From Armillaria gallica (taxonomy: Eukaryota > Basidiomycota > Agaricomycetes > Agaricales > Physalacriaceae): a stretch of DNA of 64,000 nt. Both the position numbers and the translations under genes were made by a program. The stretch spans positions 868,001-932,000 of the forward strand of contig JBANDB010000016.1 in the NCBI GenBank assembly GCA_037576215.1. The letters run 5' to 3'. Under the pieces are notes generated by a model, which was not told the DNA's origin, searched no databases, and saw nothing but the letters and a program-made list of their open reading frames with translations. Positions 13,743 through 23,742 of the stretch are shown here, piece after piece (within the stretch, counting starts at the first letter, position 1; each line of letters starts with the position of its first letter).

Positions 13743-14785
13743 TGTGGGTTCGCAGTATGTTTAAATGCAGTTACAAGACAGCGCCAGGGACTAGCTCGTG
13801 CGGAATACTTCGCCGTGACGAAGAATTTAACATGTGTACAGTGAGTATTTTTGAGTACTGTAAATTAAACTGGCAGATGGAATGGTTGAAACGAGAACAA
13901 ATGATTCGGGGTAGCTGTAGGGCGGGACCGTTGTGATGCATATCATATCATAGAAGGCATGTTACCATAAGCCAGCACTTGCCTAGCGCGCAACTCAAAA
14001 TATCACCAACATATATCGGTGTAATAGCGGACCTAAAGTGAGTTAACGTTAGTGGACGATAACGCAACCTTGGCTTGATGCCATTTATCTCAACTGACTA
14101 TGCTGGAGAAAGACGGCAACTGCGGGATTGATTGCACATACAGTGCCTTCATGAATACACGGAGGTGAGAATGCCCGCGCCAGCGATTCGCGAAATATGG
14201 TTCGGATGCTATTAATCACCCGATCCCTCGAAGTCGGCGAGCATGACTCCGTGTCACAGCAGTAGCGGCACAGGAAATGACGTTTGCGCAGCCTTCTGCA
14301 TGATCCTGAATGACTTGTACACTGGCATAGTATGAAGAAGTACGTACTACGAAGGAAACCCTGAGAAGTTAAAATTGCTTGCACCTGAAAAAGCAACATA
14401 TAAGCGGAGGTAAATTTGTAGACATAAATTTCTCATACACTTGATCCGGTTCACAGGGTCCCTAGTAAGCACGAAGATTGACGAAGTTGAGGTTCAAGGC
14501 AGTGAGGTTTGGACTCGGGCCGTGACAGTCCGATCAAGGTCCGGGACTTGCCGTAACCTTTTTCTCCCAAACATTCATGATTACAGTCACTACGCGTCTT
14601 TCCTGATCCTTCGGCGCCGTGCTTGCGAACAAAAAAAAATCTTTGAAACGATGCGACAAATTTTGGTCTCGCACTGTAATGGACAAATATATGCGGACTT
14701 GAATTGCCCAGATATCGATTCTCAGCACCTATCACCAGATCCTTGAAAAAAGATTCATACGTCGTCGTTGAAGGAGGCTCCGACG
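13743..14785. other. spacer upstream of membrane-protein gene, no gene seen
   Basis: This stretch is repeated in the second unit (about 18045-19180) with many substitutions. Short minus-strand frames (14085-14399, 14451-14825) have no recognisable motif and are not maintained in the second copy. A run of A's (14631-14639) interrupts one of them. I see no gene, only shared divergent spacer. Confidence 0.5.
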
Positions 14786-15370
14786 ATGGCGTGCTATAAT
14801 TTCCTTGCACACATAGACGATGCAACCAATGGATTTTGGGTTCAAATAAATGCTGGCGATGTACCCATTGGCTGTGTTTCCTCCGCGACGGAGTTATCTT
14901 TGTCAGAGCTAGGAATCGGGGAAATGAACTAAGTAATGTGTCCGTGCTGTCTAATGTTGTGCTGAAACACGATCATTTAAACCGCGTCTCTAGACTACTT
15001 GACACGCGGAGATGGAGGCTGCTGACACGGAGCCCGCTATCGTGATGATTGGACCATGTATCACGTTTGTACAGGCAACTGTACATCGAGGAGGGATTTG
15101 GAATGCACTCCGAGTGCGTTGCTTGGCGTATCACCCAGGAATCGCCCATCTGTGGCATAGGGTTGACCGTCCGAAACAGCTTGTATACAAAGACGCTCGC
15201 GTATATACACGAAGAAATCGTTATAATATCGGTCGGTGATCTAGACTGGTGCGTGGCTGCAGTGACATCCTGTCTTTTCCCTCTAGCTGAATATGTAGTC
15301 TTTTCCGGCTCCAGCTCCAAAATCAAAGGCAACTCGTGTCTTCAAGATTAAATATCTCCGAACGTGACGC
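14783..15370 (+). pseudogene. Tad2 pseudogene, copy 1
   Basis: Clearly derived from the Tad2 gene at 9779-10509. Remnants are KEA-P-T-M of exon 1 near 14783, VPIGCV of exon 2, the HAEME segment near 15000, 'ccatgtatc' of the Cys motif near 15053, and the C-terminal tail (PAPKSKATRV) near 15320. Exon 2 has a one-base deletion after GCVF that shifts the frame (14880-14890). The second Cys of the zinc motif has become Phe and the exon 1 donor is lost (gcgtgc). The encoded enzyme cannot be functional. It lies in duplication unit A upstream of the GNAT gene. Confidence 0.85.
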
Positions 15371-15921
15371 GTGAAGGATGGCCTTACTACAAGTTGTGAA
15401 AGCTAGATCCTCGAAGTGAGCATGTGCTTCATAGTGAGAATATCCTTTTAGCTTTCCAAAGGTTCGCAGATACGATTCCGAGTCGGCAATCTTCTCAGAC
15501 GTCAGGGTCTTGAGATCTTAAAATTTCAAGCCTTGAAGGCGGATAACCACGTCAACATTATCCACCGTATCTTTTCTTAGCTCGGAGTTCTGTCGATCTA
15601 CACCAACAAGACCGTGAAAGATTAGCCGACTTTCAGTATCTACTGCGCGACAAAGGATGCAGCTGCGACCTGTGAGTAAACACATTTTTGGTTCCAAAGA
15701 TTGAACAAATGAATTTGTTATGAAGGCGACCCACAAACTCCCACGAAGTCTCTAAGATATTCAAAGAGAGATGGTCCCTGGCGAGCACGCGATGACCCAC
15801 GGCCCACGGGCCTTGGAATGATGTGATCAGCAAATGTCATCAGTCCAGAGCGCAATGCGTTTACCAATATAAGCACATTTAACGATGCCCTCGCAGTTTG
15901 TTGCCTTCAAACGTTCAAGCA
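15371..15921. other. spacer between Tad2 pseudogene and GNAT gene
   Basis: Minus-strand open stretches (15518-15833) have counterparts in unit B (19848-20243), where the frame is open for 131 codons. The two copies share peptides such as SRLIFHG.VGVDR, so an old minus-strand gene fragment is possible. The unit A copy has stops and frame changes. I recognise no family. Confidence 0.35.
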
Positions 15922-16916
15922 ATGTCCGTGGTGCGAGCGACATCTTCCGCTGTGGTACGCGTCGCCACCAAAGAAGACGTGGAAGCAGCGACAACTGTCC
16001 TAACACGAGCCTACCTGAACGATGCCGCCCTTAACTGGTTTGGCTGCGTTAAGAAGCAGAACGCGGTCACCGATATTGATTCCCCCGTCCCTGGAGTGCA
16101 GCGAACGATAAAGAACCTCCAGCGCTTTCAGAGGTGTTTGGTGACAGTGACGATGCTGGTAGGTGGGGTCGTTACCCTCGCCGTAGTACCATCGCAAGGT
16201 GACGGAACGGGAGAGAAAGTCGTCGGAGTAGCGGTGTGGCTTCAGCCCGGGCAGACATTTGACATGCCGTTGGGAAAGCTGCTGAAGGCTGGTGCATGGT
16301 CAGTGCTGAAGGGCTGGGGAATCCGGGGGCTCAAGGTATGTCGGTGGTGTACCGTCAACGGAGACTAATTTTCATTATTTCGTCCCATTTCTAGCGCATT
16401 TTTCTCGACTTCACACCACCTGTTGAAAAAGCACTCTCGAAGGCCTTCAAAGCGCGAAATATGGACAGACTCGATTCTTGGCATCTTCTGGCAATCGTAG
16501 TAGACCCCGATTGGCAAGGAAAGGGTATGATTTCCGGGTGGTGGATGTTTTGCCTTTGCTTAATCGTAGCGCAATTAATAGGAGTATCTTCAGTCCTCAT
16601 GAGGGACTGTTTTGCTCGCGCCAAACCTAAACCCATCCATCTAGAGGCGTCAAGCTCCAAAAGTCGCGATATATATACCCATTTTGGCTTTGAAGTAAGA
16701 GCAAAGTTTGTTTTCTGGCTTCCTTGCCGGTGATATGAGATATTTTGTCATAGGTCAACGACGAACACTTGTTTGGAAAAGGTCAAGTAGATCGCCATGG
16801 ACTGCCTGCCAAAGGTGTTGAAGCCACGGGTCTCTCTGAATGGGTAATGACGAAGGTATGTCCCATGGATCAAGAGTAGGTGTTTACCTGACTTTTGGCT
16901 GTAGTGGGAGACGTGA
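15922..16916 (+). CDS. GNAT-family N-acetyltransferase, copy A
   Basis: Five exons: 15922-16335, 16395-16524, 16582-16694, 16754-16855 and 16905-16916 (TGA). All GT-AG introns agree in phase and give 256 residues. GNAT enzymes move the acetyl group of acetyl-CoA to an amine. The acetyl-CoA-binding Q/R-x-x-G-x-G/A region is DPDWQGKG at the exon 2/3 border, followed by LMRDCFARAKPKPIHLEAS and RDIYTHFGFE, typical of fungal GNAT proteins with a C-terminal EWVMTKW. The N-terminus (AVVRVATKEDVEAATTVL...ALNWF) also matches that group. The start is the ATG at 15922; an in-frame TTG lies 24 bases upstream. The substrate is unknown. It is the tandem paralogue of the gene at 20340-21325. Confidence 0.88.
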
Positions 16917-17272
16917 TATTGATACTTCCCAAGAAAGAAGCGGTTGAAGGGAGGTCATCGGTCATGGGATCAGCAAAGATTATACTCGCTTTGCCTGGTG
17001 GTACGGCGCACAACTGCAATCAAATAACTACCGGAACCACCCTTTAGACCTTTTCAGGCGGCTGCCATCAGTATTATTACAGCACAGACGTCTTCCATTG
17101 TAATAATTATAATATAGACAGCAAAGGGAAATTGTGATTTTGAAAACCAGAAGAGACAAAAAATCGGTTATGATGGGGACTCGAATGTGAGCTGGTCTAC
17201 GTAGGGTTAGGTTAGGGTCATCTTCCTTCTTCCTTCTTCTTGTCGTTGTTGACCAACGACGTCGGCGCCATA

Positions 17273-17302
17273 ATGCCACGGTCCCGGTCGTTGAAAAATA
17301 TT
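17273..17302 (+). pseudogene. truncated 5' end of the fucosyltransferase-like gene
   Basis: The first ten codons (MPRSRSLKNI) match the start of the full gene at 21701, which has MPRSQSLKNI. The reading then breaks at the duplication junction and runs into unit B. The upstream 'tagggttaggttaggg' promoter-region sequence is also duplicated. It marks the right edge of unit A and cannot make a product. Confidence 0.85.
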
Positions 17303-18042
17303 CGGTCGCCCAGGCACTCAAAAAAAGGAATCTCGAAGAGGGTGATCGCTGGAGGAGCCATAGTCTATACCCGAATTAGTCCGGTAGCGACAGTGAGTTT
17401 ATGAAAGCGTAAGAGAGATAAAAATAATGAACGTTTCTATACTTACTTAGAGTGCTGGCAAGAAGGGTAGCTGTGGTGATGATTACCCACCATTTTTCGA
17501 TTCCATAATATCCAGGCTCTGGTAGATTCCAGCAATATCTGCCAATATATATTTGGCGCAGAATTGTCTTTGAAAGCTGTGGGATTGTCTGCTGCATGTT
17601 GAGGGAGAAAGGCATGGAGAATTTGTTGGAAGTTGATCGACATATGTGACGTCGCTACTGCCCACATTATGGAGTTTAACACGGTCATGACGACGATGAC
17701 TTTGGTTTTCTTCCTTTTGAACCTGGAAAGGAGCTTCATTGCAGGTTCACAACAACCATGATGCAAGGAAACTCACAGCAAGAGATACATCGACACTAGC
17801 CAAAGAGCAGTATACATCCCTGAAAATCCTTTTGTAAACATAACTCAGCCGACTATGGTTTGAAAAGAAATAATAATACCGTGGAGTAAGATCTCTTGCC
17901 CGATAGCGATGAAGTACGCTTCTGCAATCAACAACGGCATGTCTAGGAGGTAACAGCTAAGCGAGGTGCATTGTGGGTTCGCCGCGTGTTTAAATACGGT
18001 TACAAGACAGCGCCAGGCATGCGGAACTCTTCGCCGTGACAA
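17303..18042 (-). pseudogene. truncated copy of the membrane-protein gene
   Basis: Minus-strand copy of exons 1-5 of the gene at 12230-13742. The 3' exons are missing because the duplication unit starts in exon 5. An 83-base deletion (AAC, intron 3 and ten codons of exon 4) joins GAATCTACC directly to AGAGCCTGG at about 17520. A one-base insertion in the following A run (near 17497) shifts the frame and leads to a stop near 17443. Exon 3 is otherwise nearly identical to the parent. Confidence 0.88.
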
Positions 18043-19180
18043 CGATTTAACATGTGCACAGTGAGTACTCTTGAATACTGTAAGTTAAACTGGCAGATAG
18101 AATGGATGAAACGAGAACGGGTGATTCGGGGTAGCTGTAGGACGAGACTGCTGTGATGCATAACATACTATAGAAGGTATGTTGCCATATGCCAGCACTT
18201 GCCTAGCGCGCAACTCAAAATATCATCTACATTTATCGGTGTAATAGCGAACCTAAAGTGAGTTAACGTTAGTAGACGATAATGCGACTGCAAGTTGATG
18301 CCGCTTGTCTCAACTGATTATTATGGAGAAAGATGGTATTTCTGGCAATATTGATTGCGCATGTACTGCCTTTATGAATACACGGAGGTGAGAATGCTCA
18401 GAATGTTGGATTAAGGGGTGAATTATCAAGCGACAGGGAACCCTTGGAAGGCAAACGCACAAGGGGTCCCACTCTACATACAGCTTTATATACTACTTTT
18501 GAAAGAAACTACTAGAAATTTCGTGCAGAGAAAAGAAATATAGCTGAGTAATACTTACCAATCCCGACGGTGAGTCTGGCGAGTGTGGGCGCTTGCTATG
18601 ATCCGGGCCGAAATATCACACAGAATGCCCGCGCCAAGGATGCGCGAAATATGGTTCGGACGTTCTTTATCACCCGGTCCCTCGAAGTCAGCCAGCATGA
18701 CTCCGTGTCACGGCAATAGCGGCAGAAGAAATAACGGTCGCGCAGCCTTCTGTATGATCCTGAAAGATTTTGTACGAAGGAAACCCTGAGAAGTGAAAAT
18801 CTCGAAAAAGTGATATATAGGTGGAGATAAATTCCTAGATATAAATTGGTGATGTACACTTGACCAGGTTCACAAGGTCCCTAGTAAGCAAGGAAGGCTG
18901 ACGAAGAGGTTGGCAGGGGTTGGGCAGGGGCTTGGACTCGGGCCGTCAAAGTTCGATCAAGGTCCGGGATTTGCCGTAGCCTTTTCCTCCGAACCATTCA
19001 CGATTACGGTCACTACGCGTCTTTCCTGGTCCTTCGGCGTCGTGCCTGCAAAAAAAAAATTTGAACGCGGCAAATTTTGGCCTCGCGCTGTAATGAACGA
19101 ACATATGCGAGCTCGAAATGCCTCAATCTCGATTCTCAGCACTTAATATCAGATCATTGAAAAGATATCAATAACTCGTC
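18043..19180. other. duplicated spacer, no gene seen
   Basis: Homologous to the 13743-14785 spacer of unit A, with about 110 extra bases near 18400-18570. Short open frames on both strands carry no motif and are not shared with unit A in the same frame. Confidence 0.5.
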
Positions 19181-19182
19181 GT

Positions 19183-19785
19183 TGAAGGAAGCTACGACGA
19201 TGCTGTCTGGTTTCCTTGCGCACATAAACGATGCAACCAATGGATTTCAGGCTCAGATATACGCTGACGATGTACCCATTGGTTGTGTTTCCTCCGCGAC
19301 GGAGCTATCCTCGTTAGAGCTAGGAATCGGAGAATGGAACCAAGTAATGTATTCGCGCTATTTTCTGTTGTGCTCGAACATGGACATCTGAACTGCGTCT
19401 CTAGACTACTCGACACGCGGAGATGGAGGCTACTGATACAGAGCCCGCTACCCAGCAACATCATGATGATTGGACCATGTATCACGTTCGTACAGGCAAC
19501 TGCACATCGAGCATGACTTTGGAATGCACGAGTGCGTTGCTTGGCGTATCATCCAGGAGTCGCTCATGCCTGACGTATGGCTGACCATCCGATACATCTT
19601 GTTCACAAAGACGCCTGTGTATACACACGAGGAAACCGTTATAATCTCGGTCGGTAATATAGACTGGTGCGCGGCTTCACATCCTGGCTCTTTTCCCTCT
19701 AGCTGAATATGCAGTCTTTTCTAGTTCCAGTTCCAAAATCGAAGGCGAACCGCGTCTTCAGGACTAAATATTTCCGGAATACCGA
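19183..19785 (+). pseudogene. Tad2 pseudogene, copy 2
   Basis: Second decayed Tad2 copy, in unit B. It shares with copy 1 the same one-base deletion after GCVF in exon 2, the Cys-to-Phe change in the PCxxC zinc motif, and the same remodelled exon 1 region (FLAHI.DATNGF frame). The C-terminal segment (PVPKSKANRVFR) near 19735 is better preserved than in copy 1. The shared lesions show that the pseudogene was dead before the 4.3-kb segment was duplicated. Confidence 0.85.
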
Positions 19786-20339
19786 ACACGGACAGCGTTA
19801 CTACAAGTTGTGAAGGTTAGATTCCCTCGAAGCTGAGAGCATGTACTTCATAGTGAGAATAGCCTCTTATAGCCTTCCACAGTGTTCGCTGATACGATTC
19901 GGCAATCTTTGCAGGGGTTCTCGGAATCTCGAGATTTCAAGGCTTGAAGGGTGGTAACCGCGCCGACATGATCCGCATTATCTCTTCTTACCCTGGAGTT
20001 CCGTCGATCTACACCAACAGGACCGTGAAAGATTAGCCGGCTTTCGGCATCTAACTGCGCGACGAAAGGATGCAACTTCGCCCTGTCGATGAATACATTG
20101 TTGGTTTCAAAGATTGACCATATGCAATTTGTTATGAAGGCGACCCGCCAAGTCTCTAAGCTACTCCAAGAGAGATGGCCCCGGTGAGCGCGCGATGGCC
20201 CACGGCCCACGGGCCTCGGAATGATGTGATCAGCAAATGTCATCGAGTCAGAGCCGCAGCGTTTGTGTTTACCAAACTAAGCACATCCAACAATATTAAT
20301 ACCCTCGCAGTTTGTTAAGTACCCTCAAACGTTCAAGCA
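19786..20339. other. spacer between Tad2 pseudogene and GNAT gene, unit B
   Basis: Minus-strand frame 19848-20243 (131 codons) is open and has partial counterparts in unit A. It contains SRLIFHGPVGVDR but no domain I know. It could be a relic of a real minus-strand gene. Confidence 0.3.
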
Positions 20340-21325
20340 ATGTCCGTGGTGCAAGTGGCACCTTCAGCTGTGGTACGCGTCGCCACCAAAGAAGACGTGG
20401 AAGCAGCGGCAACCGTCCTGACACGAGCTTTCCTGAACGATCCCTCCTTGAACTGGTTTGGCTGCGTTAAGAAGCAGAACGCGGCCACCGACATTAATTC
20501 CCCGGTTCCTGGAGTGCAGCAGACGATAAAGAACCTCCGGCGCTTTCAGAGGTTTATGGTGACAGTAACGATGCTGGTAGGTGGGGTCGTTACCCTCGCC
20601 GTAGTACCATCGCAAGGTGACGGAAAGGAAGAAGAAGTTGTCGGGGTAGCGGTATGGCTTCAGCCCGGGCAGACATCTGACATACCGTTGGGCAAGCTGC
20701 TGAAAGCTGGTGTATGGTCAGTGCTGAAGGGCTGGGGAATCCGGGGGCTCAAGGTATGTCGGCGGTGTACCGTCAATGGAGACCAACCTTCATTTCGTCC
20801 CGTTTCTAGCGCATTTTTCTCGACTTCACCCCACCTGTTGAAAAGACACTCTCGAAGGCCTTCGAGGCGCGAAATATGGACAGGCACGATTCTTGGCGCC
20901 TGCTCTTATTCGTGGTAGATCCCGATTGGCAAGGAAAAGGTACTATGATTTCCGGATGTTTGATAAATTTCCTTTGCTAAATCTTAGCGCAATTGATAGG
21001 TGTATCTTCAGTCCTCATGAAGGACTGTTTTGCTCGCGCCAAACATAAACCCATCCATCTAGAGGCGTCAAGCCCCAAAAGTCGCGACATATATGCTCAT
21101 TTTGGCTTTGAAGTAAGAGCAAAGTTTGTTTTCTGCCGGTGATACGAGATATTTTGTAATAGGTTAACGACGAACACTTGTATGGGAAAGGTCAAATAGA
21201 TCGCCATGGACTGTCTGCCAAAGGTGCTGAAGCCACGGGTTTCTCTGAATGGGTGATGACGAAGGTATGTCCCATGGATCAGCAGTAGATGTTTGCCTGA
21301 CTTTTGGCTGTAGTGGGAGACGTGA
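20340..21325 (+). CDS. GNAT-family N-acetyltransferase, copy B
   Basis: Five exons: 20340-20753, 20810-20939, 21000-21112, 21163-21264 and 21314-21325 (TGA). Exon lengths are identical to copy A (414, 130, 113, 102, 12) and all phases agree, giving 256 residues. Every lesion one would expect in a pseudogene is absent: splice sites, frame and the DPDWQGKG acetyl-CoA motif are kept, and differences from copy A are mostly substitutions. Changes include KARNMDRLDSWHLL to EARNMDRHDSWRLL and PKPIHLEASSS to HKPIHLEASSP. The substrate is unknown. It lies between Tad2 pseudogene copy 2 and the fucosyltransferase-like gene. Confidence 0.87.
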
Positions 21326-21631
21326 TATTGATACTGCCCAAGAAAGAAGCGATCAAAGGGAGGTCATCGGCCATGGAATCAGCAAAGATTATATTAGCTT
21401 TCCCTGGTGGTACAGTGCGCACCTGCAATCAAATAACTACCGGAACCACTCTTTAGACCTTTTCAGGCGACTGCCATCAGCATTATTACAGTACAGAAGT
21501 CTTCCATTGTAATACTTATAATAAAGACAGCAAAGAGAAATTGTGATTTTGAAAACCAGAAGAGACAAAAAATCGGTTATGATGGGGACTCGAATGTGAT
21601 GGCGGCGAGCTGCCTGGTGCTGCTCGGCTAA

Positions 21632-21650
21632 GTAGGGTTAGGTTAGGGTT
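21632..21650 (+). repeat. short telomere-like TTAGGG run
   Basis: The sequence tagggttaggttagggtta lies about 50 bases upstream of the fucosyltransferase-like start codon. A copy sits at about 17200-17217 before the truncated start. TTAGGG is the usual fungal telomere unit, but the run is too short to be a real interstitial telomere; it may be a promoter element. Confidence 0.5.
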
Positions 21651-21700
21651 ACCTTCCTTCTTCCTTCTTGTTGTTGCTGGCCAACGACGCCGACGCTACA

Positions 21701-23620
21701 ATGCCACGGTCCCAGTCATTGAAAAATATTTCTATTTCATCCGCGAGCTCTTTCACAGACGCGGTGATGTCACTGACACCAAGGACGCCCCAATCTCGAT
21801 CTGGACGAGCTGGAGACGGGTATACCCAGGTCGAGCTGCAAGAAATGCGTGGTGAAGACGCTGAGGATGATACACAGTCGTCGACCGCGCCTCTGCTGTC
21901 ATCAGGTAGTCCGATTACGGATGAGCCAAAGGCTGGACGAACAACGGCGGCGGCGGCAGTCTCAAAACTACCATTTGTGTTCCTCTCGGTCACTGCAGGA
22001 TTTCTTTTCTTCCTCACGGTCGTCGCATATTGGCGTCCTGGGACGCTGGAATGGTATTTGGGCGTTCCAGTACCGTTCTTCAAGCAGGGGCCGGCCTCGT
22101 CTGTGAACCACAACGACCTCAATTCTTCGCTCATCATCTCCTACGAAAACTACACCAGTTTTCCGCTCAGCACTCATGATTACCTTGTCGAATGTTACAA
22201 GATGCATCCTGGTGGATTTATGCCGCCTACAAAGTTTTGGGAGCCGAATGTGGCGGGGGTGATGGATGTTGTGCACGGCGACGACAAGGATGTATGCTCA
22301 AGTACCATCACGTATATGCTGGACGGGAGGATGGGACTACTGGCGGATTTGGCGTTAGTAGCACAGGCAGCTGGATTGGCGCGGGAGGTATGTCTTGCTC
22401 GTATTCTTGTGGACGCGTATACTCACCTGCGACCAGCGGAATAGGACTTTTCTCATCGACGATACCTACTGGAATAGAGGAAGGTTCGTTTTGTGTAGCT
22501 CTGCCGCGCTCGGTCTCTCAAAGTTTCTTGTAGATGGATTGACCATTTCCAAGACGTCAGCGAGACGCAACCTGGTCCAGAGCCCGGCTGTAAGCCGCCG
22601 CCACCACAAGGTTTGTTCGAGTGACTACCACAGGCAGACTCTTCGACTTACAAAGGATCTCTAGAATATGTTGCTTGCCCTAGACATGCGAGGTGTGTCG
22701 ATTTCTCTCCTTGCTCGCAGTATCTGATCTGTGACCCTAGACACTGGGTCATAACGTCCCGGACTGCGAAGTTCCATTTCGGACATATGTATTACGAAAA
22801 TTATGAAGATGGGTAAGCGGTGCTGCGTCTTCTTCTTGATGGGCAGCTAATATTTCGCATTATCAGATATGCACATAGCACCAACCGTCTTAAACCTATC
22901 TATGACTTCGCTGCTGGATCTCTGCGTAATACAATAATTCCCAATACTGAAAACACTCGGCTTATCAACTCTGCGCAAGAAGAGGTAGCTGTTTATTCAT
23001 CTACCTATCTCTCTGCGCACCTTCGGCGTGGAGATCGCAAGCCCTCTTCATACGAATATCATGGGAGCTATGTCCCAACCAAAGACTTCTTCGACGCGCT
23101 GGACGATACCGCTAGCAGATTGCAGCGTAGTGACCACCCGTCCCTTGTGTATCTCGCGTCGGATTCGCCGACGGCATTGGAAGAGTTATCTAGCTTGCTA
23201 CCTTCCGTCTATTCGCTCTCGCGAAGTACAAACGCAGAACTGAAAAGCCTCGCCAGCCCCGGGGAGTATTTCCAAGGGGACTTTGACAAATATGATCTGG
23301 AGACAAGAGTTAAGGCTACGCGAGGCATGATTGTGGACTTTGCGCTCCTCAGTGGGGCCTGGCTTCAAGGAGGTCCTGATGCTATTGTTTGTACAGTAAG
23401 GTGTGACAGTTATCACACTTTATTGAAGTAGCTCATCACTGATAAATGTTTATGTAGTTCTGTCGTGTGCAAGTTATCTGCTGTGGCACTTGGCTGGGAG
23501 AAAGCGTTTGGACCCCCTGATAAATATGGCTTTATCGACAGGCAATTGATGGGTTGGGTCGATGTTGACCAAAAGGGCCGGATTATACCAGAATGGGAGG
23601 CATTCAATTTGTTCAACTAA
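21701..23620 (+). CDS. type II membrane O-fucosyltransferase-like glycosyltransferase
   Basis: Exons 21701-22387, 22437-22483, 22534-22610, 22665-22692, 22741-22812, 22867-23395 and a last exon ending at TAA 23618-23620. Residues 1-85 are cytosolic and Ser-rich, followed by one membrane span (PFVFLSVTAGFLFFLTVVAY) and a lumenal catalytic domain. RNRTFLIDDTYWNRGRW and especially SAHLRRGDRKP match the Arg-rich nucleotide-sugar site of O-/alpha-1,6-fucosyltransferase-like proteins; YLASDSPTALEEL also fits. The protein should act in the Golgi or ER, with unknown acceptor. The oddity is the last intron: the usual-looking acceptor at 23457 breaks the frame. A 36-base intron (23396-23431) keeps it and gives 542 residues. 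So the end is either a very short intron or a one-base lesion. Confidence 0.82.
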
Positions 23621-23742
23621 AAGGCGGCCACTTTTGGGCCGGTTCGTCGTTGCAATTGTGGCAGAGAACGGACTTTAGCCCCATTGTCCAGACCTTGAAT
23701 AAAGACATTCGTGTCACCTCTGATTCTTACACTTTCACCATC

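Larger units (their letters stand above)
12985..17302. repeat. tandem segmental duplication 1, unit A (about 4.3 kb)
   Basis: This unit begins inside exon 5 of the membrane-protein gene ('cggtcgcccaggcact' at 12985) and ends inside the first codons of a glycosyltransferase start ('ttgaaaaatatt' ending 17302). It is directly followed by a homologous copy. Homology runs throughout, with small indels: membrane-gene exons, spacer, Tad2 pseudogene, GNAT gene, 3' spacer and GT start codons. The period is about 4318 bases. Confidence 0.9.
17303..21730. repeat. tandem segmental duplication 1, unit B (about 4.4 kb)
   Basis: Second copy of the 12985-17302 unit. It starts again with 'cggtcgcccaggcact' and ends at 'gaaaaatatt' (21730), after which the sequence continues into the full glycosyltransferase gene. 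The breakpoint at 17302/17303 joins the first ten or so GT codons to the 5' portion of the membrane-protein gene, as expected from one unequal tandem duplication. Confidence 0.9.

Noticed and set aside
21632..21650. Interstitial telomere or chromosome end
   Set aside because: Only about three imperfect units, duplicated within a promoter region; no subtelomeric structure follows.
23593..23742. Upstream extension of the F-box gene
   Set aside because: Starts inside the last exon of the glycosyltransferase gene; the ATG at 23743 begins the family-like sequence.
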